Shown piece by piece: positions 50,787 to 59,355 of a DNA stretch of 64,000 nucleotides. Made by a program: the position numbers and the translations under genes. The DNA is from Pseudolabrys taiwanensis. Lineage in GTDB: Bacteria > Pseudomonadota > Alphaproteobacteria > Rhizobiales > Xanthobacteraceae. Where the stretch lies: NCBI RefSeq assembly GCF_003367395.1, contig NZ_CP031417.1:4526001-4590000 (forward strand). The letters run 5' to 3'. How positions within the stretch are numbered: the stretch's first letter is position 1; every line of letters begins with the position of its first letter. The notes beneath the pieces were generated by a model that was not told the DNA's origin, searched no databases, and worked only from the letters and a program-made list of their open reading frames with translations.

Positions 50787-52298
50787 TCACTTGGCATCCC
50801 CCGGCATGATGTAGCCGGACGGACCACGGAACGAGGCGCCGACCGCGATCGGCTCCGGCTGCTTCTTGCGCACCTCGCTCTGGCCGAGCAGGAACAGGTC
50901 GACATCGTTGCCGCTCAGGCTGCCGTCCATCGGCGTCGCGAGCCGTTGCCCGGGCGCCGCGGGCTGCACCAGTTGCGGCGTGACGATGACGACGAGGTCG
51001 GTCTCGTTCTGCTGGTAGGAGGTCGAGCGGAACAGCGCGCCGAGCACCGGCACAGAACCGGCCCACGGCACCTGCGCCAGGTTGCGCAGGCCTTCGTTCT
51101 GCAGCAGGCCGGCGATGGCGAAGCTCTGGCCGTCGCGCAATTCGATGGTCGTGCGCGCTTCGCGCTTGGTCAGCGCCGGGATGCGGAAGCCCGAGACGAT
51201 CACGGCGTTGTTGTAGTCGAGCTCGCTGACCGACGGGGTGAGCCGCAGGTTGATGATGCCGGCGGTCGTGACGGTCGGCATGAAGGTGAGTTGCACGCCG
51301 AACGGCTTGTATTCGACGGTGATGAGTGGCGTCGAACCGGCCGAAGGCTGCACCACCGGGATCGGCACTTCGCCGCCGGCGAGGAACGCCGCGGTGTCGC
51401 CGGACAGCGCCACGAGGTCCGGCTCGGCGAGACGGCGGATGAGGCCCTTCTCCTCCATGGCGGAGATCATCAGGTCGACGCGGGCGCTGTTGGAGTTGAC
51501 GAGATTGGCCAGCGCGACGCCGAAGGGCGCGGCGCTCGTGCCGCTGGCGAAGGTGCTCAACGCCTGGAACAGCGGGATGCCGCCGGGCGTCGCGGCCGGG
51601 CTCTGCCCGACCTGGCTCGGCACGCCGAGGCCTGTGTTGAAGCCGCGGTTGCCGGCGCCGTTGGCGACGTACCAGTTGACGCCGAGGTCGCGTTCGGCGG
51701 TGCGGGTGATCTCGAGGAAACGCACCTTCAGCATCACCTGCTGCGAGGCCGCCACGCGCATCGCATTGACGACGGCAAGATTGGGCGTGGTGGCGCGCGC
51801 GATCTGCATGGCGCGGTCGGCGCTGAGCGCATCGCGCGCTTCGCCGGTCAACACGATCTGGCCGTTCGACGAGGCGACGCGGATGCCGCCGGTGCCGGTC
51901 GAGTTGCGGATCTGCGCGGCGAGCGCTTCCGTGTCGACCGTCACTTCGATGTCCAGCACGGCCATCAGCCGCTTGTCGGCGTCGAACGCCGAGATGTTGG
52001 TGGTGCCGATCTTCTTGGCCTGGATGTAGATGACCCTGTCCGAAAGCGCGAGCACATCGGCGATTTCCGGCGAGCCGATCACCGTCTGCGCGAAGGGCTG
52101 CTCGAAGCGGATGGTGCGGGATTTGTTTTGCGGCACGGCCACGTGGCGCGTGACGGCTTCCTCGACGGTGATGAGCGCGGACCCCTGAGCGCGGCCGCGC
52201 GGCGCCACCGTCTCGGCCGCTTGCGTGCTGGCCGTCAGAGCCAGGACGGCGGCAAGCCGAACACCCCCGCGAACGATACGACGCGACACACCAAACAT
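50787..52298 (-). CDS. cpaC: Type II/Tad secretin CpaC (RcpA)
   Basis: A 503-residue outer-membrane secretin. After a signal peptide (ALTASTQAAE) comes the pilus-type N-terminal domain (RTIRFEQPFAQTVIGSPEIADVLALSDRVIYIQAKKIGTTNIS in order), then a BON-like domain near residue 130, and the secretin domain from about 190 to 440 with VRFLEITRTAERDLGVNW, VPIPV and the closing LPILGALFRS-type VPVLGALFRSTSYQQNETDLVVIVTPQLV. It forms the exit pore for the Flp fibre. ATG 52298 is preceded by GGGGGAG. First gene of this minus-strand unit. Confidence 0.9.
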   Translation of the reverse strand: MFGVSRRIVRGGVRLAAVLALTASTQAAETVAPRGRAQGSALITVEEAVTRHVAVPQNKSRTIRFEQPFAQTVIGSPEIADVLALSDRVIYIQAKKIGTTNISAFDADKRLMAVLDIEVTVDTEALAAQIRNSTGTGGIRVASSNGQIVLTGEARDALSADRAMQIARATTPNLAVVNAMRVAASQQVMLKVRFLEITRTAERDLGVNWYVANGAGNRGFNTGLGVPSQVGQSPAATPGGIPLFQALSTFASGTSAAPFGVALANLVNSNSARVDLMISAMEEKGLIRRLAEPDLVALSGDTAAFLAGGEVPIPVVQPSAGSTPLITVEYKPFGVQLTFMPTVTTAGIINLRLTPSVSELDYNNAVIVSGFRIPALTKREARTTIELRDGQSFAIAGLLQNEGLRNLAQVPWAGSVPVLGALFRSTSYQQNETDLVVIVTPQLVQPAAPGQRLATPMDGSLSGNDVDLFLLGQSEVRKKQPEPIAVGASFRGPSGYIMPGDAK

Positions 52299-52672
52299 GC
52301 CCCGCTCCCCCAAACGCAACGAAGCGAGATGAACGCCATTCCTTAGACCGTGTCGGTTCGCGCTTTCGCGGTTTCTGCCGCGTGTGACAATCGGCCACCG
52401 TCGACGTGGAGCTCGCTTACTCCGCTTCCGTATCTCCCCTTGGAAACGTCGACGGCGATTATTCAGGCGGATGCGCGGGATGCGCTAGCACAGACATACT
52501 ACCGGCGACATTTTTTCCATTGCTCCACACTTTTTACCGGCGGTTGTGCGTGGCGCGGCGGCGCCGTTTCGGCCGCGGCGGATGGAGCGTTTGACGGAGG
52601 TCAATCGCGCGGTTGCGGCAATGGCGCATAAGCGTCTGCATCGGTTTACGGAATCGGAGCTGAGCGCGGGCG
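52299..52672. promoter_or_regulatory. Divergent promoter region between cpaC and the tadG-like gene
   Basis: A 374-base gap that must contain promoters for both the minus-strand cpaC unit and the plus-strand tadG-tadE-tadE unit. The section around 52495-52560 carries two copies of TACCGGCG (about 46 bases apart) around an ACATTTTTTCC tract. Small frames here have no recognisable product. No operator can be named. Confidence 0.4.
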
Positions 52673-53932
52673 ATGCGGCGTCTGTGGCCTACCGTGTGGC
52701 GCGGTATCGGCCGTCGCGAGGACGGCAGCGTGGCGATTCAACTGGCGCTCGCCGCGACGGTCATCCTCGGCATGGTGGCGCTCGGTGTCGAGATCACCTT
52801 CGTGATCTACAAGCATCGCCAGATGCAGGCCGCGGCCGATGCGGCGGCTTTCAGCGCGGCGGTGGCCAAACAGGCCGGCTATCCGGCCGATTTCGGCCTG
52901 GAAGCGCGTGCCGCCACCGCCGAGGTCGGCTATGTCAACGGCGTCGGCGGCGTCAACGTTACCGTCAACAACCCGCCCCTCACCGGCAATTATACGACCA
53001 ACACCAATGCGGTCGAAGTTGTCGTCAGCCAATCGCAAACCTTGAGTCTCGTCAGCCTGTTTCAAAACGGCTTGTTCAGTGTCGGCGCGCGGGCGGTGGC
53101 GATACCGGGCGACAGTGGTCAGTTCTGCGTCCTTGGCCTCGATACTTCAGCATCGGCCACGGTGCGCATTCTCAACAACGGCGTGGTGGCGAGCAAAACC
53201 TGCGGCGTTGCCGTCAATTCGCGTAGCAGCACAGCGCTGATCTTGGACAACAACGCAGCGATCTATGGGCCCGTGTCGGTGGTCGGACGCTACTCGGTCG
53301 CGAACAACGCTCATCTCTATTACCAGACGTCGCCGTATCCGAAGTCCGGCGCCTCGGCCGTCAGTGATCCATATGCGTCGCTGACGCTCAGCGCCTCCGG
53401 CGCCACGTCGAGGACGCAGCCGACCGGCTGCACCACCTGCAATCTGCAGCCCGGTCGCTACAGCAGCGGTCTCAATTACACCAACGGAGGTACACTCAAT
53501 TTCGCAGCCGGCGTTTACTACATCGACAGCCGTCTCAATCTCAGCAACAGCGTTACCGTGAATGCGACGTCCGGCGTTACCATCGTGGTCAACGGCAATT
53601 ATGCGATCAATATAGGCAACAACGTCACCTTGAACCTCGCCGCGCCCACCACCGGCGCGACCGCTGGCGTTGCGTTTGCAAGCATTCGCACCGCATCGTC
53701 ATCGGTGACGCAGACTTTCAGCAACAATGCGATCATCAATCTCACGGGCGCGATTTATTTTCCGAACCAGACGTTGCTGCTCAGCAACAACGCGACGATC
53801 AACACGCCAGTCTGCGGCCAGTTGATCGCGCGCATCGTGCAACTGCAGAACAACGCCAATCTCAAGAATGTTTGCGGCGGTACCGGTGCCGTGCAGATGA
53901 CCGCCGGCGGCGCCGTGCAATTGGTCGAATAG
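52673..53932 (+). CDS. TadG-like pilus-associated protein with repetitive C-terminal domain
   Basis: A 419-residue protein with the TadE/TadG N-terminus: GSVAIQLALAATVILGMVALG at about residues 18-38 is a type IV-prepilin-like hydrophobic helix, followed by an AAADAAAFSAA stretch typical of TadG. From about residue 150 the chain is rich in Asn, Thr, Ser and Val with recurring NNG/NNA-hydrophobic units (LNNGVV, LDNNAAIYG, SNNAIINL, SNNATI, QNNANL), which looks like a right-handed beta-solenoid rather than the von Willebrand domain of classic TadG. Few cysteines remain. It probably forms a minor pilin or adhesive tip component. First gene of a three-gene plus-strand unit. Confidence 0.78.
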   Translation: MRRLWPTVWRGIGRREDGSVAIQLALAATVILGMVALGVEITFVIYKHRQMQAAADAAAFSAAVAKQAGYPADFGLEARAATAEVGYVNGVGGVNVTVNNPPLTGNYTTNTNAVEVVVSQSQTLSLVSLFQNGLFSVGARAVAIPGDSGQFCVLGLDTSASATVRILNNGVVASKTCGVAVNSRSSTALILDNNAAIYGPVSVVGRYSVANNAHLYYQTSPYPKSGASAVSDPYASLTLSASGATSRTQPTGCTTCNLQPGRYSSGLNYTNGGTLNFAAGVYYIDSRLNLSNSVTVNATSGVTIVVNGNYAINIGNNVTLNLAAPTTGATAGVAFASIRTASSSVTQTFSNNAIINLTGAIYFPNQTLLLSNNATINTPVCGQLIARIVQLQNNANLKNVCGGTGAVQMTAGGAVQLVE

Positions 53933-53941
53933 GGAGGGCGC

Positions 53942-54406
53942 ATGCGCGGTATCAGGCGCGGCATTGCCGGCCCGACGCGGGGCCAACGCGGCACGGCCGC
54001 GTTGGAGTTCGGTCTTGCTATTCCTTTCCTGCTAACGGTGCTCATGGGCGCGGTGGAACTGGGCTTTGCGATCTACGAGGGCATGCAGGTCTACGTCGCC
54101 GCGGAGGCTGGCGCGCTTTATGCCGGGCAGAACGGGTGGAGTTCGGCCGGCATCTCGACGGCTGTGACCAATGCGACCGCGACCACCGGCCTTACGGCAA
54201 CGCCGGCGCCGACCCAGTTCTGGGGTTGTCCGAGCGAAGGTGGCATCACCACTGTGGCGTCGAGCAGCACGAAGTGCGGCAATGGCAACTCGCCAGGGCT
54301 CTACGTCCAGGTCAATGCGTCCCTCGGTCACTCGACCATCCTGCCGTATCCCGGCCTGTCATTGCCGACGACGTTCACCGCCACCTCAGTCATCCGGTTG
54401 AATTGA
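53942..54406 (+). CDS. tadE: TadE-like minor pilin/pseudopilin
   Basis: A 154-residue TadE-family protein. The conserved GQRGTAALEFGLAIPFLLTVLMGAVELGF at residues 14-42 (in order) holds the prepilin-type processing site and hydrophobic helix with the diagnostic glutamate in ALEF. The remainder is a globular Ser/Thr-rich domain. It starts nine bases after the tadG-like gene, which points to co-translation. The pseudopilin takes part in Flp fibre assembly and is matured by the CpaA peptidase. Confidence 0.85.
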   Translation: MRGIRRGIAGPTRGQRGTAALEFGLAIPFLLTVLMGAVELGFAIYEGMQVYVAAEAGALYAGQNGWSSAGISTAVTNATATTGLTATPAPTQFWGCPSEGGITTVASSSTKCGNGNSPGLYVQVNASLGHSTILPYPGLSLPTTFTATSVIRLN

Positions 54407-54408
54407 TC

Positions 54409-54825
54409 ATGAGGATCGGACACCGCAGGCCGTGGTTCCGAGCCCAGCGGGGGGCAGCGGCGATCGAATACGGGCTAATCCTACCCATGTTGCTGCTTTT
54501 CATTATCGGCATCATCGATGTCAGCCGTCTGCTGTGGAACTACACCACGCTCAACCGTGCCGTCGAAGCTGCAGCACGTTGTGGCGCGATCAACACCATC
54601 GACTGCGGCACCACGGCACAGATTCAGGCGCGTGCGGTTGCCGAAGCGTGGGGCATGAATGTCGCGACGTCGGCCTTCACCGTCACTACGTCGGCCTGTG
54701 GCGTTCAGGTCGTCGGCACCTACGACTTCGTGTTCGCGATACCGGCGCTGGTGGGAGCGACCCCATTGGGAACGCTCACGTTGAGTGCGACCAGCTGCTA
54801 TCCGATCAATCCGGTCGGAGGTTGA
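54409..54825 (+). CDS. Second TadE-like minor pilin/pseudopilin
   Basis: A 138-residue TadE-family protein with the QRGAAAIEYGLILPMLLLFIIGIIDVSR segment at residues 13-40. The glutamate in AIEYG is at the expected position. The mature part has four cysteines (RCGAINTIDCG, SACGV, SCYP) suggesting two disulfides. Begins two bases after the preceding stop. Together with the first TadE it may correspond to TadE/TadF. Its end faces tadC on the opposite strand. Confidence 0.82.
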   Translation: MRIGHRRPWFRAQRGAAAIEYGLILPMLLLFIIGIIDVSRLLWNYTTLNRAVEAAARCGAINTIDCGTTAQIQARAVAEAWGMNVATSAFTVTTSACGVQVVGTYDFVFAIPALVGATPLGTLTLSATSCYPINPVGG

Positions 54826-54877
54826 GCCGCGGTAAATGCGGCAGCGGGTGTGGCGGTGGCAGGCAGGACGAACACCG

Positions 54878-55819
54878 TCATCGATGCATAAAAACATCGA
54901 TCAGACGCAACGCCGCGGGGCCGCCGACGATCAGGAAGATGGTTGGCATCAGAAACACGATGACCGGCAAAGTCAGATAGGCCGGCAGGCGGTTGGCGCG
55001 CTCCTCGAGCTCGATCAGCGAATCGTTGCGCAACTCGGCGGATGTCACGCGCAAAGCCTGCACCAGTGGCGTGCCGTAGCGCAGCGTCTGTGCCAGAGTG
55101 GTGACCACCGAGCGCACGCTCGGGACATCGACGCGCTCGGCAAGGTTGGCCAGCGCCTGATCGCGGCTCGGTAGGATGCGCAGGTCGGCGAGCGTTAGAT
55201 TGAGTTCGTCGGCAAGCGCGGGCTGCGAGCGCTTGAGCTCGGTGACGACGCGGTCGAGGCCATCCTCGAGCGACAAGCCGGCTTCAACGCAAACGACCAG
55301 CAATTCGAGCGCATCCGGCAGGCCGGAGCGGACCGCCTTGGTGCGCTGCTTGAGCCGGTAGCTGACGATCGTCATCGGTAGGAACCAGCCGCCGATGGCC
55401 ACCATCGCGGCGAGCAGGACCGGCAGCAATGGCGTGTTGGCGAAGGCGCCGAAGCCGCGCAGCCAGAGGAAGGTGCCGATCCCGAGCACGGCGACGACGA
55501 CGAGCCGCATCATAGTAAAGGCGGTCAAAGCCCGTGCCGGCGATAGGCCGAGGCCGGAGAACATGCGGCCGACCTCGCGCTGCGAGGCCGCGGAGAGGGC
55601 GCCTTCCGGCAGTCGGAATAAGGACTCGGCGGTGCCGGTCGGGGCGCCGCGCCGCGTAAACTTGGTCCCGCGTGGCTCGACCATGGCGACGCGGCGCGCC
55701 AAGGCTTCGTCGCGCGTTCGCAGCGCCGACGCGATGAGCAGCGCGCCGCCGGCCGCCAGGGCCAGCGCCGCCAGCAGGGCTGGCAGCGTCGATACCAAAT
55801 TTGAGAAGAGCGCTGACAT
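54878..55819 (-). CDS. tadC: Tad inner-membrane platform protein TadC
   Basis: A 313-residue polytopic protein of the type II secretion F family with hydrophobic segments near residues 10-30, 105-145 and 285-308. The cytoplasmic F-domain shows RSGLPDALELLVVCVEAGLSLEDGLDRVV (in order), ELRNDSLIELEERANRLPAYLTLP. It pairs with TadB to form the platform on which CpaF acts. ATG 55819 is preferred to the GTG at 55822 because GAGAG lies seven bases ahead. Last gene of the main minus-strand unit. Confidence 0.88.
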   Translation of the reverse strand: MSALFSNLVSTLPALLAALALAAGGALLIASALRTRDEALARRVAMVEPRGTKFTRRGAPTGTAESLFRLPEGALSAASQREVGRMFSGLGLSPARALTAFTMMRLVVVAVLGIGTFLWLRGFGAFANTPLLPVLLAAMVAIGGWFLPMTIVSYRLKQRTKAVRSGLPDALELLVVCVEAGLSLEDGLDRVVTELKRSQPALADELNLTLADLRILPSRDQALANLAERVDVPSVRSVVTTLAQTLRYGTPLVQALRVTSAELRNDSLIELEERANRLPAYLTLPVIVFLMPTIFLIVGGPAALRLIDVFMHR

Positions 55820-55829
55820 CACACGACTC

Positions 55830-56780
55830 TCATAATTGCGTCACGCTGCGCATCATTTGCCGCATCGTCAGTCCGCCGAAGGCAAGGCCTGCGGCCGCCA
55901 AGGCCAGAATGATATGACCGCGCGGATCGCTGAACAGCGGTGAGAGATAGCCGGGCTGGATGATAAGGAGTGCGCCGACGATGAGGAAAGGCAATGCCGC
56001 CAGCACATAGGCGGAGACACGGATCTCGGCGGTGGTGGCGCGCGCCTTCAAGCGCACCGCGCGGCGGCGGCGGATAATGTCGGCAAGCACTTCCAACGTC
56101 GCGGCGAGGTTGCCGCCGGTGAGGTGCTGCATCACGATGGCCATCGTAAAGAAGCGGAAGTCGGCGAGACCGATCTGCCGGCTGCTCGCATCCAGCGCAA
56201 CTTCGAGCGGGGTGCCGATCTCGATCTGGTTGGAGATGGTCGCGAATACGGTGTTGACCGGCGCCGGCGATTCTTGGCTGACCGCGCGGACGGCGGTGGT
56301 GATCGGTAGGCCAGCCCGCAGCATGCGGGCGATGGCGACGACGGCATCCGGGAACAGATCGGTAAACTGCTGGTCGGCTTGCTTTTGCTGGCGCAGCAGT
56401 ATGACGCGCGGCAGCACAAAGGCGGCGACCAGCACCAACGGCACAACCAGCCACAGCGGCCAGTGGAAACCAGCATAAGCGATCAACAGGACCACGCCGC
56501 CGGCGATCGCTGCCATTATCAGAAGGCGGGCGCCGCTGGCCTTCATGCCCCATATCGGCCGGCTGCCGACGAAGGCGCGGCGCATCCGCGTGTCGAATCG
56601 CGGCGATCGTGCCGCGCGCAGCAGGTCCATTCGTTGCGGGGCTGCGCCGGTTGCGGCTGCAGCGAGACCGACGCGGCGCTCGAGCTCGAGCCGTTCGCGC
56701 CGACTGAGGATCAGCGCCGCCACCAGTGCTGCGCCGCTGACGACGAACAGCAGGACCATGGCGAGCGCGAACACGAGCAT
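55830..56780 (-). CDS. tadB: Tad inner-membrane platform protein TadB
   Basis: A 316-residue type II secretion F-family protein. Hydrophobic segments are at about residues 3-25, 88-125 and 265-310; the F-domain includes DLFPDAVVAIARMLRAGLPITTAVRAVSQE (in order) and MQHLTGGNLAATLEVLADIIRRRRAVRLKARATTAE in family order. Begins two bases after the cpaF stop. Works with TadC and the CpaF ATPase. Confidence 0.9.
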   Translation of the reverse strand: MLVFALAMVLLFVVSGAALVAALILSRRERLELERRVGLAAAATGAAPQRMDLLRAARSPRFDTRMRRAFVGSRPIWGMKASGARLLIMAAIAGGVVLLIAYAGFHWPLWLVVPLVLVAAFVLPRVILLRQQKQADQQFTDLFPDAVVAIARMLRAGLPITTAVRAVSQESPAPVNTVFATISNQIEIGTPLEVALDASSRQIGLADFRFFTMAIVMQHLTGGNLAATLEVLADIIRRRRAVRLKARATTAEIRVSAYVLAALPFLIVGALLIIQPGYLSPLFSDPRGHIILALAAAGLAFGGLTMRQMMRSVTQL

Positions 56781-56782
56781 GG

Positions 56783-58156
56783 TCAGCTCGCTTCCGGTTC
56801 GGGCAGGCCGAGCGTCTGGAGAAACGCTGCGCCGAGGCCGAAGTAATCGAGCCGCGGCAGGAAGCGCGGCCGCACGCGCGTCGGTTCGAAGCTGCCGCGC
56901 AACGTGCCGTCGATGTTCTCGCCCTGGTATTTGTAGGTGAACAGCGTGCCGAGGGAGATGATGTCTTCCTCCATGCCGGCGATCTGCAGCACTTCGGTCA
57001 CGCGGCGCACGCCGTCGCGCATGCGCTCGGTGTGGATCACGACGTCGATCGCGCTGGCGATCTGCGCCCGGATCGCGCGCATCGGGATGGCGATGTTGGC
57101 CATCAGAACCATATTCTCGATGCGGGCCAGCGCGTCGCGAGCCGAATTGGAGTGGATCGTGGACATCGAGCCGTTATGGCCGGTGTTCATGGCCTGCATC
57201 ATGTCGAAGGCCTCGGAGCCGCGGACTTCGCCGACGATGATGCGGTCGGGCCGCATCCGCAACGCGTTGCGCACCAGGTCGCGCTGCGAGACTTGGCCAC
57301 GGCCTTCGACATTGGGCGGGCGCGTCTCGAGTTGGATAACGTGCGGCTGCTGCAATTGCAGCTCGGCGGCGTCTTCAATAGTGATGATGCGCTCGCCGGG
57401 ATCGATCACGCGCGAGAGCGCGTTCATCAGCGTGGTCTTGCCCGAACCGGTGCCGCCCGAAATGAGGATGTTGAGGCGGCAATGCGCCATGATTTCCAGC
57501 GCGTGGGCAAGCTCACCGGACATGGTGCCGATCTGAACGAATTTGGCGAGGTCCATCATCGTCCTCGAAAACTTGCGGATCGAGATGCAAGGTCCCTTCA
57601 GGCTCAGCGGCGGGATAATGACGTTGACGCGGCTGCCGTCGGCAAGACGCGCGTCGAGCATCGGGCTCGACTCGTCGACGCGGCGACCGACCGAGGAGGC
57701 GATACGTTGCGCGACGTGCAACACGTGTGCGTCGTTGCGGAATTGCAGCGAGGTGAGGTCGAGCTTGCCGCGCCGCTCGACATAGGTCATGCGCGGCCCG
57801 TTGACGAGGATGTCGGTGACGGTCGGATCGCGCAGCAGCGGTTCGAGCGCGCCGAGGCCGATCATCTCGTCGACGATCGAGGCGGCGAGAGCGTGTTGTT
57901 CGATCTGGTTGAGCAACAGCCGTTGCTCGTTGGCGATCGTCGCCACCAGTTCGTCGACGCGCAAGGTCAAGTCGGCCTTGCCGAGCCGCACGGCGACGGC
58001 CGGTTCGATGCGCTGGAAGACCTGGTCGCGGATGAGGTCTCCCGCCGACGTCGGGCGAGCGGCTTCCTCGGGCGCGACCTCGGCCGCGGCCGTCAGCGGT
58101 GGCGGCGGCGCCGGAGCCTCCGATTTCTGGTCGGACTTTCTGCCGAACTGGAACAT
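56783..58156 (-). CDS. cpaF: Tad/Flp pilus assembly ATPase CpaF (TadA)
   Basis: A 457-residue hexameric secretion ATPase. The ordered landmarks are DEMIGLGALEPLLRDPTVTDILVNG, Walker A SGGTGSGKTTLMN (about residue 247), IEDAAELQLQQPHVIQLETRPPN in parts, the Asp box, Walker B region RPDRIIVGEVRG and MNTGHNGSMSTIHSNS, the His box. ATG 58156 begins MFQFGRKSDQKS, a typical CpaF N-terminus; upstream frame continuation only shadows the cpaE gene. It powers extension, and in Tad systems retraction, of Flp pili. Two bases separate it from cpaE. Confidence 0.93.
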   Translation of the reverse strand: MFQFGRKSDQKSEAPAPPPPLTAAAEVAPEEAARPTSAGDLIRDQVFQRIEPAVAVRLGKADLTLRVDELVATIANEQRLLLNQIEQHALAASIVDEMIGLGALEPLLRDPTVTDILVNGPRMTYVERRGKLDLTSLQFRNDAHVLHVAQRIASSVGRRVDESSPMLDARLADGSRVNVIIPPLSLKGPCISIRKFSRTMMDLAKFVQIGTMSGELAHALEIMAHCRLNILISGGTGSGKTTLMNALSRVIDPGERIITIEDAAELQLQQPHVIQLETRPPNVEGRGQVSQRDLVRNALRMRPDRIIVGEVRGSEAFDMMQAMNTGHNGSMSTIHSNSARDALARIENMVLMANIAIPMRAIRAQIASAIDVVIHTERMRDGVRRVTEVLQIAGMEEDIISLGTLFTYKYQGENIDGTLRGSFEPTRVRPRFLPRLDYFGLGAAFLQTLGLPEPEAS

Positions 58157-58158
58157 GG

Positions 58159-59355
58159 CTAACCGAACAGGCGGCGCAACAGCGGTCGCGACGGCGCGAC
58201 TTGTTCGCCGGATAGATGACGCAGCAAGGGTGCGAGGCCGCGCTTGAGCGCCATGCTCTGCTGCGCGCCTTTGATGCCGAGCATGTTGGCGGTGCTGATC
58301 TCCTTGTCGTAGGGGATGACGATGTCGGCGGGCCGTCCCGCCGCGCGCGCGAACTCGGCGTCGGGCAGGCTGCCGGGGGCGCCGTGCTGGTTGAGGACGT
58401 GGACCGTCGAGCGGTCGGGTGTGTTCGGTCCGATCCATTCGCGCCAGCGCGCCATGTCGCGCGCGCATGCGAGCGAGGCGTTGCTCACCAGCACGCAGGT
58501 GCTCGGCATCTGCAGGGCCGGTAAGAGCAGCGCCGCCACGGTGGGCGGCAGATCGATGAATATGAAGCGATAGCGGTTGAGCAGCTTGTCGAGCAGGGAG
58601 CGGAAGGCGGCCTCCTGCACATCGACCGGATCGGCGATGGATTCCAGCGAGGCGAGGAGGTCGATGCGGTGGTCGATGTGGATCGCCGCGCGTTCGAGAA
58701 ACAGCTTGTCGACGCGTTCGGGGTGTTCGAGCGCTTCGCGCAAGGCGTGGCTTGGCGATACGTCGAGCTGCAGCGCCGCGTCGCCACCTTGCATGTCGAG
58801 GTCGACCAGCATGACCCAGCGCTGCCGCGCTTCGGCGAGATACCAAGCGGTGTTGACGGCGATGGTTGTGGCGCCGACGCCGCCGCGGACGCCGAGCACG
58901 AACACCACCTTCCCGGTGCGCGCCGGCGCCTGCGCTTCCAAATTGCCGGTGAGCACGGCGCTGCAGGCGCGCGTCACCAGCGTGCCGACCACCGGTTTGA
59001 AGAAGTACTCGAAGACGCCGGCCTGCTTGAGTTCGCGATAAAGCACGATGTCGTTGCGGTCGCCGACGACGATCACGCCGGTGTTCGGCTCGCACACCTC
59101 GGCCAGCGCATCGATCGCATCGGCCGGATTGTCCAGGCCGCTGACATCGACGATGAGGAGGCGCGGCGAAGGTTGGCGCGACAGGCGTTCGGTCGCGGAC
59201 ACGGCGTTGCCGGAGACGAACTCGGCATCCGCGACACCGAGGCTGCCGAGCGCCTGGCGGATGGTGGCCGCCGTCTCCGTGTCCGGAACGAAGACCTGCA
59301 CGGTCGTGGCGCCTGGGCGAGCGGCTGTGGTGGGAATGGTGAGTGTGTCGGTCAT
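58159..59355 (-). CDS. cpaE: Pilus assembly protein CpaE (TadZ), MinD/ParA-type ATPase fold
   Basis: A 398-residue protein with an N-terminal receiver-like domain (about residues 18-130, VQVFVPDTETAATIRQALGSLG) and a C-terminal MinD/ParA-type domain. The Walker A position reads VRGGVGATT (about residue 150), so both the signature lysine and the catalytic lysine of KGGxGKT are absent; TadZ proteins are known for atypical Walker A motifs. VMLVDLDMQGGDAAL follows as the A'-like motif. It localises the pilus machine, often to a pole. Its start overlaps the cpaB stop (ATGA). Confidence 0.88.
   Translation of the reverse strand: MTDTLTIPTTAARPGATTVQVFVPDTETAATIRQALGSLGVADAEFVSGNAVSATERLSRQPSPRLLIVDVSGLDNPADAIDALAEVCEPNTGVIVVGDRNDIVLYRELKQAGVFEYFFKPVVGTLVTRACSAVLTGNLEAQAPARTGKVVFVLGVRGGVGATTIAVNTAWYLAEARQRWVMLVDLDMQGGDAALQLDVSPSHALREALEHPERVDKLFLERAAIHIDHRIDLLASLESIADPVDVQEAAFRSLLDKLLNRYRFIFIDLPPTVAALLLPALQMPSTCVLVSNASLACARDMARWREWIGPNTPDRSTVHVLNQHGAPGSLPDAEFARAAGRPADIVIPYDKEISTANMLGIKGAQQSMALKRGLAPLLRHLSGEQVAPSRPLLRRLFG

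Noticed and set aside
50763..52346. Long open plus-strand frame opposite cpaC
   Set aside because: Shadow of a clear secretin gene; low-complexity Arg/Gly/Asp product.
52350..52631. Small plus-strand gene between cpaC and the tadG-like gene
   Set aside because: No ribosome binding site or family likeness, and it occupies the promoter region of both flanking units.
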